NCBI RefSeq assembly: GCF_900112645.1
Contig: NZ_FOMO01000003.1
Location: forward strand, 496,001-560,000
DNA length: 64,000 nucleotides
Origin: Phytopseudomonas straminea
GTDB taxonomy: Bacteria > Pseudomonadota > Gammaproteobacteria > Pseudomonadales > Pseudomonadaceae
Direction: 5' to 3'
The position numbers and the translations under genes were made by a program. Shown piece after piece: positions 8,466 through 18,150 of the stretch; within the stretch, counting starts at the first letter, position 1; each line of letters starts with the position of its first letter. The notes below the pieces were generated by a model, which worked only from the letters and a program-made list of their open reading frames with translations, was not told the origin of the DNA and did not search any database.

Positions 8466-9112
8466 CCGCGCACGCCTTCAGCGCCGAGGAGCGCGCCGCG
8501 GTCTACCGCGCCATTGCCGAGCGCCGCGACATGCGCCATTTCAGCGGCGGCGAGGTCGCGCCCGACTTGCTCGCCCGCCTGCTCGAAGCGGCGCACCAGG
8601 CGCCCAGCGTCGGCCTGATGCAGCCGTGGCGTTTCATCCGCATCACCCGGCCGGCGCTGCGAGAAGACATCTACCAGTTGGTCGAGCACGAACGCCAGCT
8701 GACTGCGGAGGCACTGGGCGAACGTTCGGACGAGTTCATGCGGCTGAAGGTCGAGGGCGTTCGCGATTGCGCCGAAGTGCTGGTTGCGGCCTTGATGGAA
8801 GGCCGCGAGGCCCATGTGTTCGGCCGGCGCACCTTGCCGGAAATGGACATGGCCTCGCTGTCCTGCGCGATCCAGAACCTGTGGCTGGCGGCCCGTGCCG
8901 AAGGCCTGGGCATGGGCTGGGTGTCGCTGTTCGACCCCGTCGCCCTGGCCGAGCTGCTGGGCATGCCGCCGGGCAGCAAGCCGGTCGCGGTGCTCTGCCT
9001 GGGGCCGGTACAGGCCTTTTACCCGGTGCCGATGCTGGCCCAGGAAGGTTGGGCGCAGGTACGGCCGCTGCACGAGCTGCTGTTCGAGGATCGCTGGGAT
9101 CACCATGAATAA
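8462..9112 (+). CDS. bluB: 5,6-dimethylbenzimidazole synthase
   Basis: BluB fragments reduced FMN with oxygen to make 5,6-dimethylbenzimidazole, the lower ligand of B12. The 216-residue protein has the nitroreductase-like fold and the RRDMRHF opening followed by HQAPSVGLMQPWRF, typical of BluB rather than ordinary nitroreductases. Its place inside the cob operon, ahead of cobD and cobT, supports the call. Its start overlaps the cobB stop by 4 bases. An aerobic enzyme here fits the oxygen-dependent (cobB/cobQ-type) pathway. Confidence 0.92.
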   Translation: MTAHAFSAEERAAVYRAIAERRDMRHFSGGEVAPDLLARLLEAAHQAPSVGLMQPWRFIRITRPALREDIYQLVEHERQLTAEALGERSDEFMRLKVEGVRDCAEVLVAALMEGREAHVFGRRTLPEMDMASLSCAIQNLWLAARAEGLGMGWVSLFDPVALAELLGMPPGSKPVAVLCLGPVQAFYPVPMLAQEGWAQVRPLHELLFEDRWDHHE

Positions 9113-9124
9113 CGAGAGCCGTCC

Positions 9125-10033
9125 ATGAGCCTGATCCTCAGCGCTGTCGCGGGCGTGGCCCTGGATGCCGCCCTCGGCGAGCCGAAGCGCTGGCACCCGC
9201 TGGTGGGCTTCGGCAAGCTGGCCAACCGCCTGGAGCAGCGCTTCAACCCGTCCGGGGGCGGCTGGCGCAGCCATGGCGTGAGCGCCTGGTGCCTGGCGGT
9301 GCTGCCGTTGACGTTGCTTACCGTGCTGCTGGTGCAGCTACCGTGGATCGGCTGGCTGGTGCAGATCGTCGCCCTCTACGCCGCCCTGGGGCTGCGCAGC
9401 CTCGATCAGCACGCCCAGCCGGTGGCCCAGGCGCTGCGCCTGGGTGATCTGCCGGTGGCGCGCCAGCGAGTGGGCTACATGGTCAGCCGACGTACCGAGG
9501 ACCTGGACGCCACTGGCGTGGCCCGTGCCGGTACCGAGTCGGTGCTGGAGAACGGCAGCGATGCGGTGTTCGCCGCGCTGTTCTGGTTTCTCGTCGCCGG
9601 GGCGCCGGGCGTGCTGCTCTATCGCCTGAGCAACACTCTGGACGCCATGTGGGGCTACCGCAACGAGCGCTTCGAGCGCTTCGGCTGGGCCGCCGCGAAG
9701 ATCGATGACCTGCTCAATTACGTGCCGGCCCGCCTGGTGGCGCTGACCTATGTCGTCCTCGGTCGCAGCGCCCTGGCGATGCGTTGCTGGCAGCGCCAGG
9801 CGCCACGATGGGACAGCCCCAACGCCGGGCCGGTGATGGCCGCGGGCGCGGGCGCGCTGGGCGTCAGCCTCGGCGGCGCGGCGGTCTATCACGGTGAACT
9901 GCACCAGCGCCCTGAGCTGGGCGAAGGTCCGCCACCACGGGCGCGGGATATCGAGCGGGCAATGAACCTGGTGTGGGGCGGCGTGCTGCTCTGGTTGATG
10001 CTGATGCTGATCGTGGAGGTATGCATTGCTTGA
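9125..10033 (+). CDS. cobD: Adenosylcobinamide-phosphate synthase (CobD/CbiB)
   Basis: This integral membrane protein attaches aminopropanol phosphate to adenosylcobyric acid. The 302-residue sequence has several hydrophobic spans (about 45-85, 155-175 and 285-302). It also has the conserved [17 protein letters not shown] opening and the RRTEDLD and [21 protein letters not shown] motifs of the family. It is spaced 12 bases after bluB and overlaps the start of cobC by 8 bases. Confidence 0.94.
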   Translation: MSLILSAVAGVALDAALGEPKRWHPLVGFGKLANRLEQRFNPSGGGWRSHGVSAWCLAVLPLTLLTVLLVQLPWIGWLVQIVALYAALGLRSLDQHAQPVAQALRLGDLPVARQRVGYMVSRRTEDLDATGVARAGTESVLENGSDAVFAALFWFLVAGAPGVLLYRLSNTLDAMWGYRNERFERFGWAAAKIDDLLNYVPARLVALTYVVLGRSALAMRCWQRQAPRWDSPNAGPVMAAGAGALGVSLGGAAVYHGELHQRPELGEGPPPRARDIERAMNLVWGGVLLWLMLMLIVEVCIA

Positions 10034-11018
10034 GCACGGCGGACGGTTGCGCAAGGCAGCGCTTCGTTATGGCATCCCGCTGAGCGATTGGCTGGACGTT
10101 TCGACCGGCGTGGCGCCATACGGCCTGCCACTTCCGGAGGTTCCCGCGCAGACCTGGAACCGTTTGCCGGAGCAGGACGATGGTCTGGAAGCCGCCGCCT
10201 GCGCCTATTACGGCGCCGCCGATCTGCTGCCGGTGGCCGGCTCCCAGGCTGCGATCCAGTGCCTGCCGCGGCTGCGCCGCGAGGCACGGGTCGGCATCGT
10301 CTCGCCGGCCTACGCCGAGCATGCGGCAGCCTGGCAGCGTGAAGGGCATCGGGTGCTGGAGATCAGCGAGGCCGGCGTCAACCGCGCCTTGGAACGGCTC
10401 GACGTGCTCTTGCTGGTCAACCCCAACAACCCTACCGGTCGGCGCTTTTCCCCCGAGCAGCTGTATGCCTGGCATGCGCGCCTGGCCGAGCGGAGTGGCT
10501 GGCTGATCGTCGATGAAGCCTTTATCGACTGCACCCCGGAGCAGAGCCTGGCGGCTCACGCACAATTGCCGGGGCTGATCGTGTTGCGCTCGTTCGGCAA
10601 GTTCTTCGGCATGGCCGGTGCCCGCCTGGGCTTCGTGCTGGCTGAACGCACGCTGCTCGATGAGTTGGAAGAAATGCTCGGGCCCTGGACGATCAGCGGC
10701 CCGACCCGCTGGCTGGCGGCCCGAATGCTCGAAGACAAGACCGCTCAGCAAGCCCAGCGCCAGCGCCTGAGCACTGACGGCCAGCGCCTGGCCAGCCTGC
10801 TGCGTGAGCATGGTCTGGCGCCCACCGGTGGCTGTGCGCTGTTCCAGTGGATCGCCAGCGAGCACGCCGCGCTGCTGCATGAGTTCCTGGCCTGCAATGG
10901 CATCTTCACCCGCCTGTTCGAGCGCCCGGCCAGCATTCGCTTCGGCCTGCCACCCGATGAGGCCGGTTGGCAGCGCCTGGCCGCCGCGCTACAGGTCTTT
11001 GCCGAGGAGGCGCGATGA
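10026..11018 (+). CDS. cobC: Threonine-phosphate decarboxylase (PLP aminotransferase fold)
   Basis: CobC supplies aminopropanol phosphate by decarboxylating L-threonine phosphate. The 330-residue protein is an aminotransferase-fold enzyme with NPNNPTGR near 135 and a PLP-binding Lys192 in RSFGKFFG. The chosen start is TTG at 10026 (MLEHGGRLR), six bases after a strong GGAGG at 10015-10019 inside cobD. The ATG at 10021 is out of frame. The name follows the Pseudomonas denitrificans convention; Salmonella calls this enzyme CobD. Confidence 0.92.
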   Translation: MLEHGGRLRKAALRYGIPLSDWLDVSTGVAPYGLPLPEVPAQTWNRLPEQDDGLEAAACAYYGAADLLPVAGSQAAIQCLPRLRREARVGIVSPAYAEHAAAWQREGHRVLEISEAGVNRALERLDVLLLVNPNNPTGRRFSPEQLYAWHARLAERSGWLIVDEAFIDCTPEQSLAAHAQLPGLIVLRSFGKFFGMAGARLGFVLAERTLLDELEEMLGPWTISGPTRWLAARMLEDKTAQQAQRQRLSTDGQRLASLLREHGLAPTGGCALFQWIASEHAALLHEFLACNGIFTRLFERPASIRFGLPPDEAGWQRLAAALQVFAEEAR

Positions 11019-12499
11019 GTCATTTGCAAGCCGGCGCCACCCTGATGGTGCAGGGCACCACCTCGGATGCGGGCAAGAGCACCCTGGTGACCGCCCTGTG
11101 TCGCTGGTTGCAGCGCCAGGGCGTCAGCGTGGCGCCGTTCAAACCGCAGAACATGGCGCTCAACAGCGCGGTGACCGCCGACGGTGGCGAGATCGGCCGG
11201 GCCCAGGCGGTGCAGGCCCAGGCCTGCGGCCTGCCAGCGCACACCGACATGAACCCGGTGCTGCTCAAGCCCAACAGCGACACCGGCTCCCAGGTGATCA
11301 TCCATGGCCAGGCCGTCGGCAACATGAATGCCGTGGCCTATCACGACTACAAGCGCGTCGCCCGTGAAGCGGTGCTGGCCTCTCACGCTCGCCTGCGGGC
11401 GAACCACCAGGTGGTGATGGTCGAGGGTGCCGGCTCGCCGGCCGAAATCAACCTGCGCGCCAACGATATCGCCAACATGGGGTTCGCCGAGGCGGTCGAC
11501 TGCCCGGTGATCCTGATCGCCGATATCGACAAGGGCGGCGTCTTCGCGCATCTGGTCGGCACCCTGGAGCTGCTGTCGCCGAGTGAGCAGGCGCGCCTCA
11601 AGGGCTTCGTGATCAACCGGTTTCGCGGTGATATCGCCTTGCTCAAACCAGGGCTGGACTGGCTCGAGCAGCGCACCGGCAAACCGGTGCTGGGCGTGCT
11701 GCCGTACCTGATGGATTTCCACCTGGAGGCCGAGGACGCCATCGACCGGCGTCAGGTGAGCAAGGCCGATCAGGTGCTCAAGGTAGTGGTGCCGGTGTTG
11801 CCGCGGATCAGCAACCACACCGATTTCGATCCGCTGCGCCTGCACCCCCAGGTCGAGCTGACCTTCGTCGGCCCCGGCGAAGCCATTCCGCCGGCCGACC
11901 TGATCATCCTGCCCGGCTCCAAGAGCGTGCGCGCCGATCTCGCCTTCCTGCGCAGCGGCGGCTGGGCGGCGGCCATCGACCGGCACCTGCGCTATGGCGG
12001 CAAGCTGCTGGGCATCTGCGGCGGCTTGCAGATGCTCGGGCGTCGGGTCGAGGACCCGCAAGGGCTGGAAGGGCCGGCGGGTGGCAGCGACGGCTTCGGC
12101 CTGCTGCACATTGATACCGTGCTGGAGCCGCACAAGCAGCTGCGCAACGTCAGTGGCCGGCTGTGCCTGGAAGATGCTCCCATCAGCGGCTACGAAATCC
12201 ATGCCGGGGTGACTGCCGGCGCTGGCCTGCAGCGCGCCGCGGTGAGGCTCGACGATGGCCGCAGCGATGGCGCGCTGAGCGAAGATGGCCAAGTCATGGG
12301 CACCTACCTGCACGGGCTGTTCGAGTCCTCGGCGGCGTGCAGCGCATTGCTGCGTTGGGCCGGGCTGCGTGACGTGCAGACCGTGGATTACCACGCGCTG
12401 CGCGAGCGCGATATCGAGCGCCTGGCCGATCTGGTCGAAAATCATCTGGATACGGCCGCCTTGCGCGCGCTCTGCGGTCTGGACGAGGAGGCGCGCTAG
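11015..12499 (+). CDS. cobQ: Cobyric acid synthase
   Basis: CobQ amidates the b, d, e and g side chains to give adenosylcobyric acid. This 494-residue protein has a P-loop-like [10 protein letters not shown] segment (about 14-23), [10 protein letters not shown], and a C-terminal glutamine amidotransferase domain with nucleophile Cys335 in GICGGLQML. The His motif is in GTYLHGLFE. The start at 11015 overlaps the cobC stop (ATGA); the upstream extension to 10967 is rejected. It is immediately followed by cobP with no gap. Confidence 0.95.
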   Translation: MSHLQAGATLMVQGTTSDAGKSTLVTALCRWLQRQGVSVAPFKPQNMALNSAVTADGGEIGRAQAVQAQACGLPAHTDMNPVLLKPNSDTGSQVIIHGQAVGNMNAVAYHDYKRVAREAVLASHARLRANHQVVMVEGAGSPAEINLRANDIANMGFAEAVDCPVILIADIDKGGVFAHLVGTLELLSPSEQARLKGFVINRFRGDIALLKPGLDWLEQRTGKPVLGVLPYLMDFHLEAEDAIDRRQVSKADQVLKVVVPVLPRISNHTDFDPLRLHPQVELTFVGPGEAIPPADLIILPGSKSVRADLAFLRSGGWAAAIDRHLRYGGKLLGICGGLQMLGRRVEDPQGLEGPAGGSDGFGLLHIDTVLEPHKQLRNVSGRLCLEDAPISGYEIHAGVTAGAGLQRAAVRLDDGRSDGALSEDGQVMGTYLHGLFESSAACSALLRWAGLRDVQTVDYHALRERDIERLADLVENHLDTAALRALCGLDEEAR

Positions 12500-13021
12500 A
12501 TGCGTGAGCTGATTCTTGGCGGCGCCCGCTCGGGCAAGAGTCGCCTGGCCGAACGCATGGCTGCTGAGTCCGGGCTGGAGGTCGTCTATGTTGCAACCAG
12601 CCAACCGCTCGACGGTGAAATGAACAGCCGTATCCGTTCGCACCGTGACCGCCGCCCGGTCGAGTGGGGGCTGGTCGAGGAGCCTTTGGCGCTGGCGCAA
12701 GTGCTCGAAGAGCAGGCTTCGCCAGAGCGTTGCCTGCTGGTCGACTGCCTGACCCTGTGGCTGACCAACCTGCTGATGCTGGACGACGAGGCGCATCTGG
12801 ACCGCGAGTGCGACGCGCTGCTGGCGGGCCTGCAAACTTTGCCTGGCCGGGTGATTCTGGTCAGCAACGAAACCGGACTTGGTGTGGTGCCGATGGGCGA
12901 GCTGACCCGCCGTTACGTGGATGCCGCCGGTTTGCTGCACCAGGCCGTTGCCGAACGCTGCGAGCGCGTGGTGCTTACCGTTGCCGGCTTGCCGATGATT
13001 CTCAAGGGAGACCCGTTATGA
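12500..13021 (+). CDS. cobP: Adenosylcobinamide kinase / guanylyltransferase
   Basis: CobP (CobU in Salmonella) phosphorylates adenosylcobinamide and adds GMP to form adenosylcobinamide-GDP. The 173-residue protein has the P-loop GGARSGKS at 7-14, the SHRDRRP guanylyl-acceptor region near 50, [10 protein letters not shown] near 92 and [11 protein letters not shown] near 121, all family hallmarks. Its start directly follows the cobQ stop and its own stop overlaps the cobT start (ATGA). Confidence 0.95.
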   Translation: MRELILGGARSGKSRLAERMAAESGLEVVYVATSQPLDGEMNSRIRSHRDRRPVEWGLVEEPLALAQVLEEQASPERCLLVDCLTLWLTNLLMLDDEAHLDRECDALLAGLQTLPGRVILVSNETGLGVVPMGELTRRYVDAAGLLHQAVAERCERVVLTVAGLPMILKGDPL

Positions 13022-14073
13022 CCCTCGACTGGTGGCTCAATTCCACGCAGCCGCTTGACCCGGTGGCGCGCGACAAGGCCGCGGCTCGCCAGACCCAGTT
13101 GACCAAGCCGGCTGGCTCGCTTGGTGAACTGGAGCGCCTGGCGGTGCACTTGGCAGCGTTACAGGGCCGTGAGCGGCCGCTGATCGACAAGGTGTGGATC
13201 GCCATTTTCGCCGGTGACCACGGCGTGGTCGCCGAAGGCGTTTCCGCCTATCCGCAGGCGGTGACCGGGCAGATGCTGCGCAACTTCGTGGCCGGCGGGG
13301 CGGCGATCAGCGTGCTGGCCCGCGAGTTGGGCGCTGCCCTGGAAGTGACCGATCTGGGCACTGCCGAGCCGCTCGAACCGTTGCCGGGCGTCCGTCATCT
13401 GCAAGTCGGCGCGGGTACCGCCAACCTGATGCGCGAGGCGGCGATGACCCCGGCCCAGGCGCTGATCGCCATGCAGGCCGGGCGCGACAGTGTGATTCGT
13501 GCTGCCGAACAGCGCCATGAGCTGTTCATCGGTGGCGAAATGGGCATCGGCAATACCACGGCAGCCACGGCGCTGGCCTGCCTGTTGCTCGACTGCCCGG
13601 TAAGCGAGCTGGTTGGCCCCGGCACCGGCCTGGCGGCGGCCGGCGTTGCCCACAAGGCGCAGGTGATCGAAACGGCGCTTAAGCTGCACCAGAGCGCTGC
13701 CGGTGAGTCCATGGAAGCGCTGCGTTGCCTGGGCGGCTTCGAGATCGCCGCATTGACCGGCGCCTACCTGGCCTGCGCCCAGAAGGGCGTGGTGGCGCTG
13801 GTCGATGGTTTCATCTGCAGCGTTGCGGCCTTGCTGGCGGTGCGCCTGAACCCGGCCTGCCGCGACTGGCTACTGTTCTCCCACCAGAGCGCCGAGCCTG
13901 GCCATCAGCGGGTGCTCGCTGCGTTGCAGGCCACGCCGATCGTCAGCCTCGGTCTGCGCCTGGGCGAGGGCAGCGGCGCGGCGCTGGTGGTGCCGATGCT
14001 GCGCCTGGCCTGCGCGCTGCATAACGGCATGGCTACCTTCGCCGAAGCGGCGGTTGCGGATCGTCCGGCGTGA
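13018..14073 (+). CDS. cobT: Nicotinate-nucleotide:dimethylbenzimidazole phosphoribosyltransferase
   Basis: CobT makes alpha-ribazole phosphate from the BluB product and nicotinate mononucleotide. The 351-residue protein has the signature [28 protein letters not shown] in the middle, and the catalytic-Glu motif [11 protein letters not shown] near the C-terminus. I start it at ATG 13018, four-base overlap with cobP, giving the usual N-terminus; the frame extends upstream to 12664 only as overlap with cobP. P. denitrificans naming calls it CobU. Confidence 0.95.
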   Translation: MTLDWWLNSTQPLDPVARDKAAARQTQLTKPAGSLGELERLAVHLAALQGRERPLIDKVWIAIFAGDHGVVAEGVSAYPQAVTGQMLRNFVAGGAAISVLARELGAALEVTDLGTAEPLEPLPGVRHLQVGAGTANLMREAAMTPAQALIAMQAGRDSVIRAAEQRHELFIGGEMGIGNTTAATALACLLLDCPVSELVGPGTGLAAAGVAHKAQVIETALKLHQSAAGESMEALRCLGGFEIAALTGAYLACAQKGVVALVDGFICSVAALLAVRLNPACRDWLLFSHQSAEPGHQRVLAALQATPIVSLGLRLGEGSGAALVVPMLRLACALHNGMATFAEAAVADRPA

Positions 14074-14636
14074 TCCTGCATCTGCTACGCCACGGCGAGA
14101 CCGAGCAGGGTGGCGGCCTGCGTGGCAGCCTCGATGACGCCCTGACCGCAGCAGGCTGGGCGCAGTTAAGTGCGGCCGTGCAGGCCGATGAGCACTGGGA
14201 TGCGCTGGTCAGCTCGCCGCTGCAGCGCTGTGCGCGGTTTGCCGAGGAGCTGGCGGCTGCCCGCGACCTGCCGCTGCAATTCGAGCCGGGTCTGCAGGAG
14301 CTGCATTTCGGCGAGTGGGAAGGGCGCACGGCCGCGCAACTGATGGAGACCAATGCGGATGATCTTGGCCGCTTCTGGGCCGATCCCTACGGGTTCACAC
14401 CGCCGGGCGGTGAGCCGTTGCCGGTTTTCGAAGCACGGGTATTGGCTGCGCTGCAACGATTGCACGCCGAGTACCGTGAGCGGCAACTGCTGGTGATCAC
14501 CCACGGTGGCGTAATGCGCCTGTTGCTGGCCCGGGCGCGGGGCTTGCCGCGCGAGCAACTACTGCAGGTCAGCGTGGCCCACGGCCAGCGCGTGCACCTG
14601 CAGTTCGATGGGCACGGGTTACAGGAACTGCCATGA
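14070..14636 (+). CDS. Histidine phosphatase, probable alpha-ribazole phosphatase
   Basis: The 188-residue protein belongs to the phosphoglycerate-mutase-like phosphatases: RHGET at residues 7-11 carries the phospho-accepting His8, and a second His lies in ITHGGVMR. Position between cobT and cobV points to alpha-ribazole-5-phosphate dephosphorylation (Salmonella CobC). I leave the symbol blank because cobC already names the decarboxylase here. GTG at 14070 overlaps the cobT stop (GTGA) and 4-base overlap continues into cobV. Confidence 0.85.
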   Translation: MILHLLRHGETEQGGGLRGSLDDALTAAGWAQLSAAVQADEHWDALVSSPLQRCARFAEELAAARDLPLQFEPGLQELHFGEWEGRTAAQLMETNADDLGRFWADPYGFTPPGGEPLPVFEARVLAALQRLHAEYRERQLLVITHGGVMRLLLARARGLPREQLLQVSVAHGQRVHLQFDGHGLQELP

Positions 14637-15361
14637 CGCCATTGTGGATCACCCTGCAATTTCTCACCCGTTTGCCGGTGCGCCTGGCGGGCATGCCCAC
14701 GCCGCAGCAGATGGGCTGCTCGCTGCTGTTCTATCCAGTGGTAGGCGCGGTGATCGGTGGGTTCTTGCTCGTTGCCATTCATCTTCTCGACGGTGCGCCG
14801 GTGCCTTTGCAGGCGGCTTTGTTGCTGACCCTCTGGGTAGGGCTGACCGGAGCCTTGCACCTCGATGGCCTGGCCGATAGCGCCGATGCCTGGATGGGCG
14901 GCTTCGGTGACCGCGAGCGCACCCTGGCGATCATGAAGGATCCGCGCAGCGGCCCGATTGCCGTGGTGGTGCTGGCATTGCTGCTGCTGCTCAAGTTCAC
15001 CGCCTTGCTGGCACTGCTCGAACAGGGTGATCACCTCGTGTTGCTGCTGGCGCCGGTGCTGGGGCGAGGGGCGCTGCTGGCGCTGTTTCTATACACGCCC
15101 TATGTGCGACCCGGCGGGCTGGGCGATGCGCTGAAAGCCCATTTGCCGCGCTTCAGCGCCACGGTCGCGCTGGCCGTTACCACGTTGTTCGGCCTGCTGC
15201 TCGGCGGTTTCTGGGTGATGGTGGCGGTAGCGGGCGTCTTCCTCTGGCTGCGCCGGATGATGCTGCAGCGCCTCGGCGGCACGACCGGCGATACGGCGGG
15301 TGCGTTGCTGGAACTGATCGAGTGCGCTGTGCTGCTCGCTGCGGCGCTGCAGGTCAGCTAA
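14633..15361 (+). CDS. cobV: Adenosylcobinamide-GDP ribazoletransferase (cobalamin synthase)
   Basis: CobV (CobS) is the membrane enzyme that joins adenosylcobinamide-GDP with alpha-ribazole to complete the coenzyme. The 242-residue protein has six to seven hydrophobic spans and the family's acidic ALHLDGLADSADAW motif near 77-90, which binds the metal. It is the last gene of the operon, overlapping the phosphatase by 4 bases. A REP hairpin follows within 80 bases and may stabilise or end the transcript. Confidence 0.95.
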   Translation: MTPLWITLQFLTRLPVRLAGMPTPQQMGCSLLFYPVVGAVIGGFLLVAIHLLDGAPVPLQAALLLTLWVGLTGALHLDGLADSADAWMGGFGDRERTLAIMKDPRSGPIAVVVLALLLLLKFTALLALLEQGDHLVLLLAPVLGRGALLALFLYTPYVRPGGLGDALKAHLPRFSATVALAVTTLFGLLLGGFWVMVAVAGVFLWLRRMMLQRLGGTTGDTAGALLELIECAVLLAAALQVS

Positions 15362-15439
15362 GAGCCAGTTCATGATCTTCCGGCCCAGGTTCGCCGATTT
15401 TGGAAGCTGAGTGGGGCGGAAGCGGCCGTCCACCTATCC

Positions 15440-15491
15440 TGTGGGAACGGGCCATGCCCGTGACTTTTCGCGGGCATGGCCCGCTCCCACA
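15440..15491. repeat. REP-type palindrome downstream of the cob operon
   Basis: Two 21-base arms, 15440-15460 and 15471-15491, are reverse complements with a single mismatch. The shared core is GGGCCATGCCCG and the ends are TGTGGGA/TCCCACA. Related hairpins occur at 18036-18093 and 36971-37032, so this is one copy of a dispersed Pseudomonas-type intergenic element. Confidence 0.85.
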
Positions 15492-15630
15492 ATGGGTCAG
15501 TGATGTCCGCTTCTGCCTTGTAGTTACCGCTTCAGCGCATAAAAATTGTGAATAGGACTTAAGCCCGAACGGCACCGTGTTCGGCTTTCGCCCGATTCGG
15601 CAGCGCATAGCTTGTTAAAGCCAAATTACG

Positions 15631-15640
15631 GGTATATACC
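15631..15640. promoter_or_regulatory. Candidate operator for the MarR-type regulator
   Basis: GGTATATACC is a perfect 10-base palindrome ending 7 bases before the ATG of the MarR gene, in a locally AT-rich stretch. Autoregulation at such sites is common for MarR proteins; binding here is inferred from position only. Confidence 0.4.
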
Positions 15641-15647
15641 TATATTC

Positions 15648-16052
15648 ATGTTGCCGACCGAATGCCTGTGCACTCGCTTGCGTCGCGCCAGTCGTGGCGT
15701 CAGCAAGCTCTACGACGACGCCTTGAGCGGTGTCGGGCTGAGCGTTGCCCAGTATTCTCTGCTGCGCCACCTGCAACGGCTCGATCAACCGAGCATCACT
15801 GGTCTGGCCGACGCGGTGGGCCTGGAGCGCAGCACGCTGGGTCGCAACCTCAGGGTGCTCGAAGGGCGCGGCCTGGTGGCCCTCGCGGACGGCGCCGATC
15901 AGCGTAATCGCCTGGTGAGCCTGACCATCAGAGGCGAGAAGCTAATCGCCGAGGCGCTGGACGCCTGGCAGGGTGTGCAGCTCGAGCTCAAGCAACGGCT
16001 ACAACCGCATCATCTGCAAGCGCTGGACGAATTGCTCGCCAGCCTGGATTGA
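15648..16052 (+). CDS. MarR-family transcriptional regulator
   Basis: The protein is 134 residues from the ATG at 15648. It has the winged-helix MarR layout: an N-terminal dimer helix, the recognition region SITGLADAVGLERSTLGRNL, the wing ALADGADQRNRLVSLT and a C-terminal dimer helix. The upstream TTG at 15612 would read through the palindromic putative operator, so I prefer the ATG. It sits 57 bases ahead of an MFS transporter on the same strand, a usual repressor/efflux pairing. The effector is unknown. Confidence 0.87.
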   Translation: MLPTECLCTRLRRASRGVSKLYDDALSGVGLSVAQYSLLRHLQRLDQPSITGLADAVGLERSTLGRNLRVLEGRGLVALADGADQRNRLVSLTIRGEKLIAEALDAWQGVQLELKQRLQPHHLQALDELLASLD

Positions 16053-16109
16053 CGGGCAGGGCGGTGCCACTGCCATTTCCCGTTTCGACCTACAACAAAA
16101 GGACATGCA

Positions 16110-17312
16110 ATGAATTCGGTTTGGCGTACCAGCGTCTGGATCATGTTGGGGGCTTCGCTGATCCTCGCCCTGTCCCTTGGCGTCCGTCACGGCTTCGGCC
16201 TGTTCCTGTCGCCGATGAGCGCGGATTTCGGCTGGGGGCGTGGCGTGTTCGCTTTCGCCATCGCCTTGCAGAACCTGATCTGGGGCATCGCACAGCCGTT
16301 TACCGGGGCCCTGGCCGACCGTTTCGGCGCGCAGCGGGCGATCATCGTTGGCGGCGTGCTCTATGCAGCGGGCCTGGTGCTGATGGGCTTGGCGGACTCG
16401 CCGCTGTCGCTGTCGCTCAGCGCGGGGCTGCTGATTGGCATCGGCCTGTCGGGCACCTCGTTCTCGGTGATTCTCGGCGTCGTCGGTCGGGCCGTGCCGG
16501 TGGAGAAGCGCAGCATGGCCATGGGCATCGCTGCGGCGGCCGGCTCCTTCGGCCAGTTCGCCATGTTGCCGGGCACCCTGGGGCTGATCGGCTGGCTGGG
16601 CTGGTCGGCTGCCTTGATCGCCCTGGGCATGATGGTGGCGCTGATCGTACCGCTGGCGCTGATGATCAAGGATCGCCCGCAGGTGAGCCTGGGCCCGCAG
16701 CAGACCCTGGGCGAGGCACTGCGCGAGGCCTGCAGCCATTCCGGTTTCTGGTTGCTGGCGCTGGGCTTTTTCGTCTGCGGCTTCCAAGTGGTTTTCATCG
16801 GCGTGCACCTGCCAGCGTACCTGGTCGACCAGCATCTGCCGGCCATCGTCGGTACCACGGTGCTGGCGCTGGTGGGGCTGTTCAACGTGTTCGGCACCTA
16901 CATTGCCGGCTGGCTCGGCGGGCGCCGTTCCAAGCCGAGGCTGCTCAGCGCCCTGTACCTGGCCCGCGGTGTGGTCATCACGCTGTTCATCAGCGTGCCG
17001 CTGAGCGTATGGACGGCCTATGCGTTCGGCATCGCCATGGGGCTGCTGTGGCTGTCCACGGTGCCGCTGACCAATGGCACCGTGGCGACCCTGTTCGGTG
17101 TGCGCAACCTGTCGATGCTCGGCGGTATCGTGTTTCTGTTCCACCAGCTGGGTTCGTTCATGGGCGGCTGGCTCGGCGGTTACCTCTACGACCACACGGG
17201 CAGCTATGATCTGGTCTGGCAGATCTCAATTCTGCTCAGCGTGCTTGCCGCCGCGCTCAACTGGCCGGTTCGCGAGCAACCCGTAGCGCGTCTGCAAGGA
17301 GCCCAGGCATGA
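16110..17312 (+). CDS. Major facilitator superfamily transporter
   Basis: The 400-residue protein has twelve hydrophobic spans in two halves. After the second span is the GALADRFGAQRAI loop, a form of the MFS loop 2-3 signature. The paired MarR gene suggests that it exports or imports a small molecule sensed by that regulator. An ATGA overlap at its end leads to a 40-residue membrane protein that may be its partner. Substrate cannot be assigned. Confidence 0.88.
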   Translation: MNSVWRTSVWIMLGASLILALSLGVRHGFGLFLSPMSADFGWGRGVFAFAIALQNLIWGIAQPFTGALADRFGAQRAIIVGGVLYAAGLVLMGLADSPLSLSLSAGLLIGIGLSGTSFSVILGVVGRAVPVEKRSMAMGIAAAAGSFGQFAMLPGTLGLIGWLGWSAALIALGMMVALIVPLALMIKDRPQVSLGPQQTLGEALREACSHSGFWLLALGFFVCGFQVVFIGVHLPAYLVDQHLPAIVGTTVLALVGLFNVFGTYIAGWLGGRRSKPRLLSALYLARGVVITLFISVPLSVWTAYAFGIAMGLLWLSTVPLTNGTVATLFGVRNLSMLGGIVFLFHQLGSFMGGWLGGYLYDHTGSYDLVWQISILLSVLAAALNWPVREQPVARLQGAQA

Positions 17313-17431
17313 CCCTCAAGCCTACCTTCGCATTGGCAGCACTGGTCGGATTTGTCGTGCTGACTCTGATCTTCTGGGCCTGGCGCGCAGGTGGGCTGGC
17401 GATCATGCAGCTGAACATGAGCCTTTGCTGA
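17309..17431 (+). CDS. Small single-span membrane protein coupled to the MFS gene
   Basis: Forty codons run from an ATG that overlaps the MFS stop (ATGA) to a TGA at 17429-17431. A GGAG ribosome site sits inside the MFS end. The product has one strongly hydrophobic stretch (about residues 6-24), an FWAWRAGG turn and a hydrophobic tail. I do not recognise it. The overlap, the ribosome site and the membrane character make it likely to be translated with the transporter, perhaps as a small accessory subunit. Confidence 0.6.
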   Translation: MTLKPTFALAALVGFVVLTLIFWAWRAGGLAIMQLNMSLC

Positions 17432-17456
17432 GCGACTACCGATAAGGAGCGATTCG

Positions 17457-18014
17457 ATGCGACTCTCATTGTTTACCGTGCCCCTGGCTTTGCTGGCGTT
17501 GAGCGCTCCGCTGCAGGCTGCCCAATGCCCAGCGCTGTTGGCGGACCAGGGCGAGCTGCCCAAGTTGCGCTCCAAGGACAAGATCGACCTGTGCGAGCAG
17601 TTCGCCGGCAAACCGCTGATGGTGGTCAATACTGCGAGCTTCTGCGGCTTCACCTCGCAGTTCGAGGGGCTGGAAGCGCTCAACAAACGCTATCGCGACA
17701 AAGGCTTGGAAATTCTTGGCGTGCCGTCGGACTCCTTCAAGCAGGAATCTGACGATGCCGAGGAAACGGCCAAGGTCTGCTACGTGAATTACGGCGTGAC
17801 CTTTACCATGAGCGAGACTCAGCCCGTTACCGGTGACAAGGCCATCCCACTGTTCAAGGAACTGGCCCGGCAGACGGCCGCACCGCGCTGGAATTTCTTC
17901 AAGTACGTGATCGATCGCCAGGGGCAGGTGATTGCGCGGTTCTCCAGCATGACCAAGCCGGACGATCCCGAACTGATCTCGGCTATCGAGAAGGCGATTG
18001 CTTCAAAGCCTTGA
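17457..18014 (+). CDS. Glutathione peroxidase-family protein, exported
   Basis: The 185-residue protein has a signal peptide (cleavage near LQAAQ, about 22). A thioredoxin-fold domain follows, with the peroxidatic Cys63 in [11 protein letters not shown], the [10 protein letters not shown] segment and the [10 protein letters not shown] motif. It uses Cys (TGC), not selenocysteine. The export signal places it in the periplasm, where it probably reduces peroxides with a thiol donor such as thioredoxin. It follows the small membrane ORF by 25 bases and may share its transcript. Confidence 0.88.
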   Translation: MRLSLFTVPLALLALSAPLQAAQCPALLADQGELPKLRSKDKIDLCEQFAGKPLMVVNTASFCGFTSQFEGLEALNKRYRDKGLEILGVPSDSFKQESDDAEETAKVCYVNYGVTFTMSETQPVTGDKAIPLFKELARQTAAPRWNFFKYVIDRQGQVIARFSSMTKPDDPELISAIEKAIASKP

Positions 18015-18035
18015 GGCTTTGCTCGCCATCGGAAT

Positions 18036-18093
18036 GCGTCGCGGCCATGGGCCGCTCCTACCTGATCGTGGGAGCGGCCCATGGCCGCGATGC
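18036..18093. repeat. REP-type palindrome
   Basis: Arms 18036-18061 and 18068-18093 are 26 bases each, reverse complementary with two mismatches, around a 6-base loop. The core GGCCATGGGCC and flanks GGGAGC/GCTCC match the other REP copies in the window. It lies between convergent genes. Confidence 0.85.
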
Positions 18094-18117
18094 TTTTTTA
18101 GCTGACTAAAACTGCGT

Positions 18118-18142
18118 AGCCCGTGCCTTTTGAGCACGGGCT
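18118..18142. terminator. Probable bidirectional terminator hairpin
   Basis: AGCCCGTGC (18118-18126) and GCACGGGCT (18134-18142) form a 9-base perfect stem with a 7-base loop. It sits between the convergent peroxidase and FadL-type genes, with moderate T-richness on each side. Confidence 0.65.
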
Positions 18143-18150
18143 TGCTTCTA

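Noticed and set aside
10745..12940. 731-codon minus-strand open frame
   Set aside because: Antisense shadow of cobQ and neighbours produced by high GC third positions; no ribosome site, no known family.
15999..17195. 398-codon minus-strand open frame opposite the MFS gene
   Set aside because: Shadow of the transporter gene; sequence is Gln/His rich without pattern.
17641..17652. Possible selenocysteine in the glutathione peroxidase
   Set aside because: The active-site codon is TGC (Cys), not TGA.
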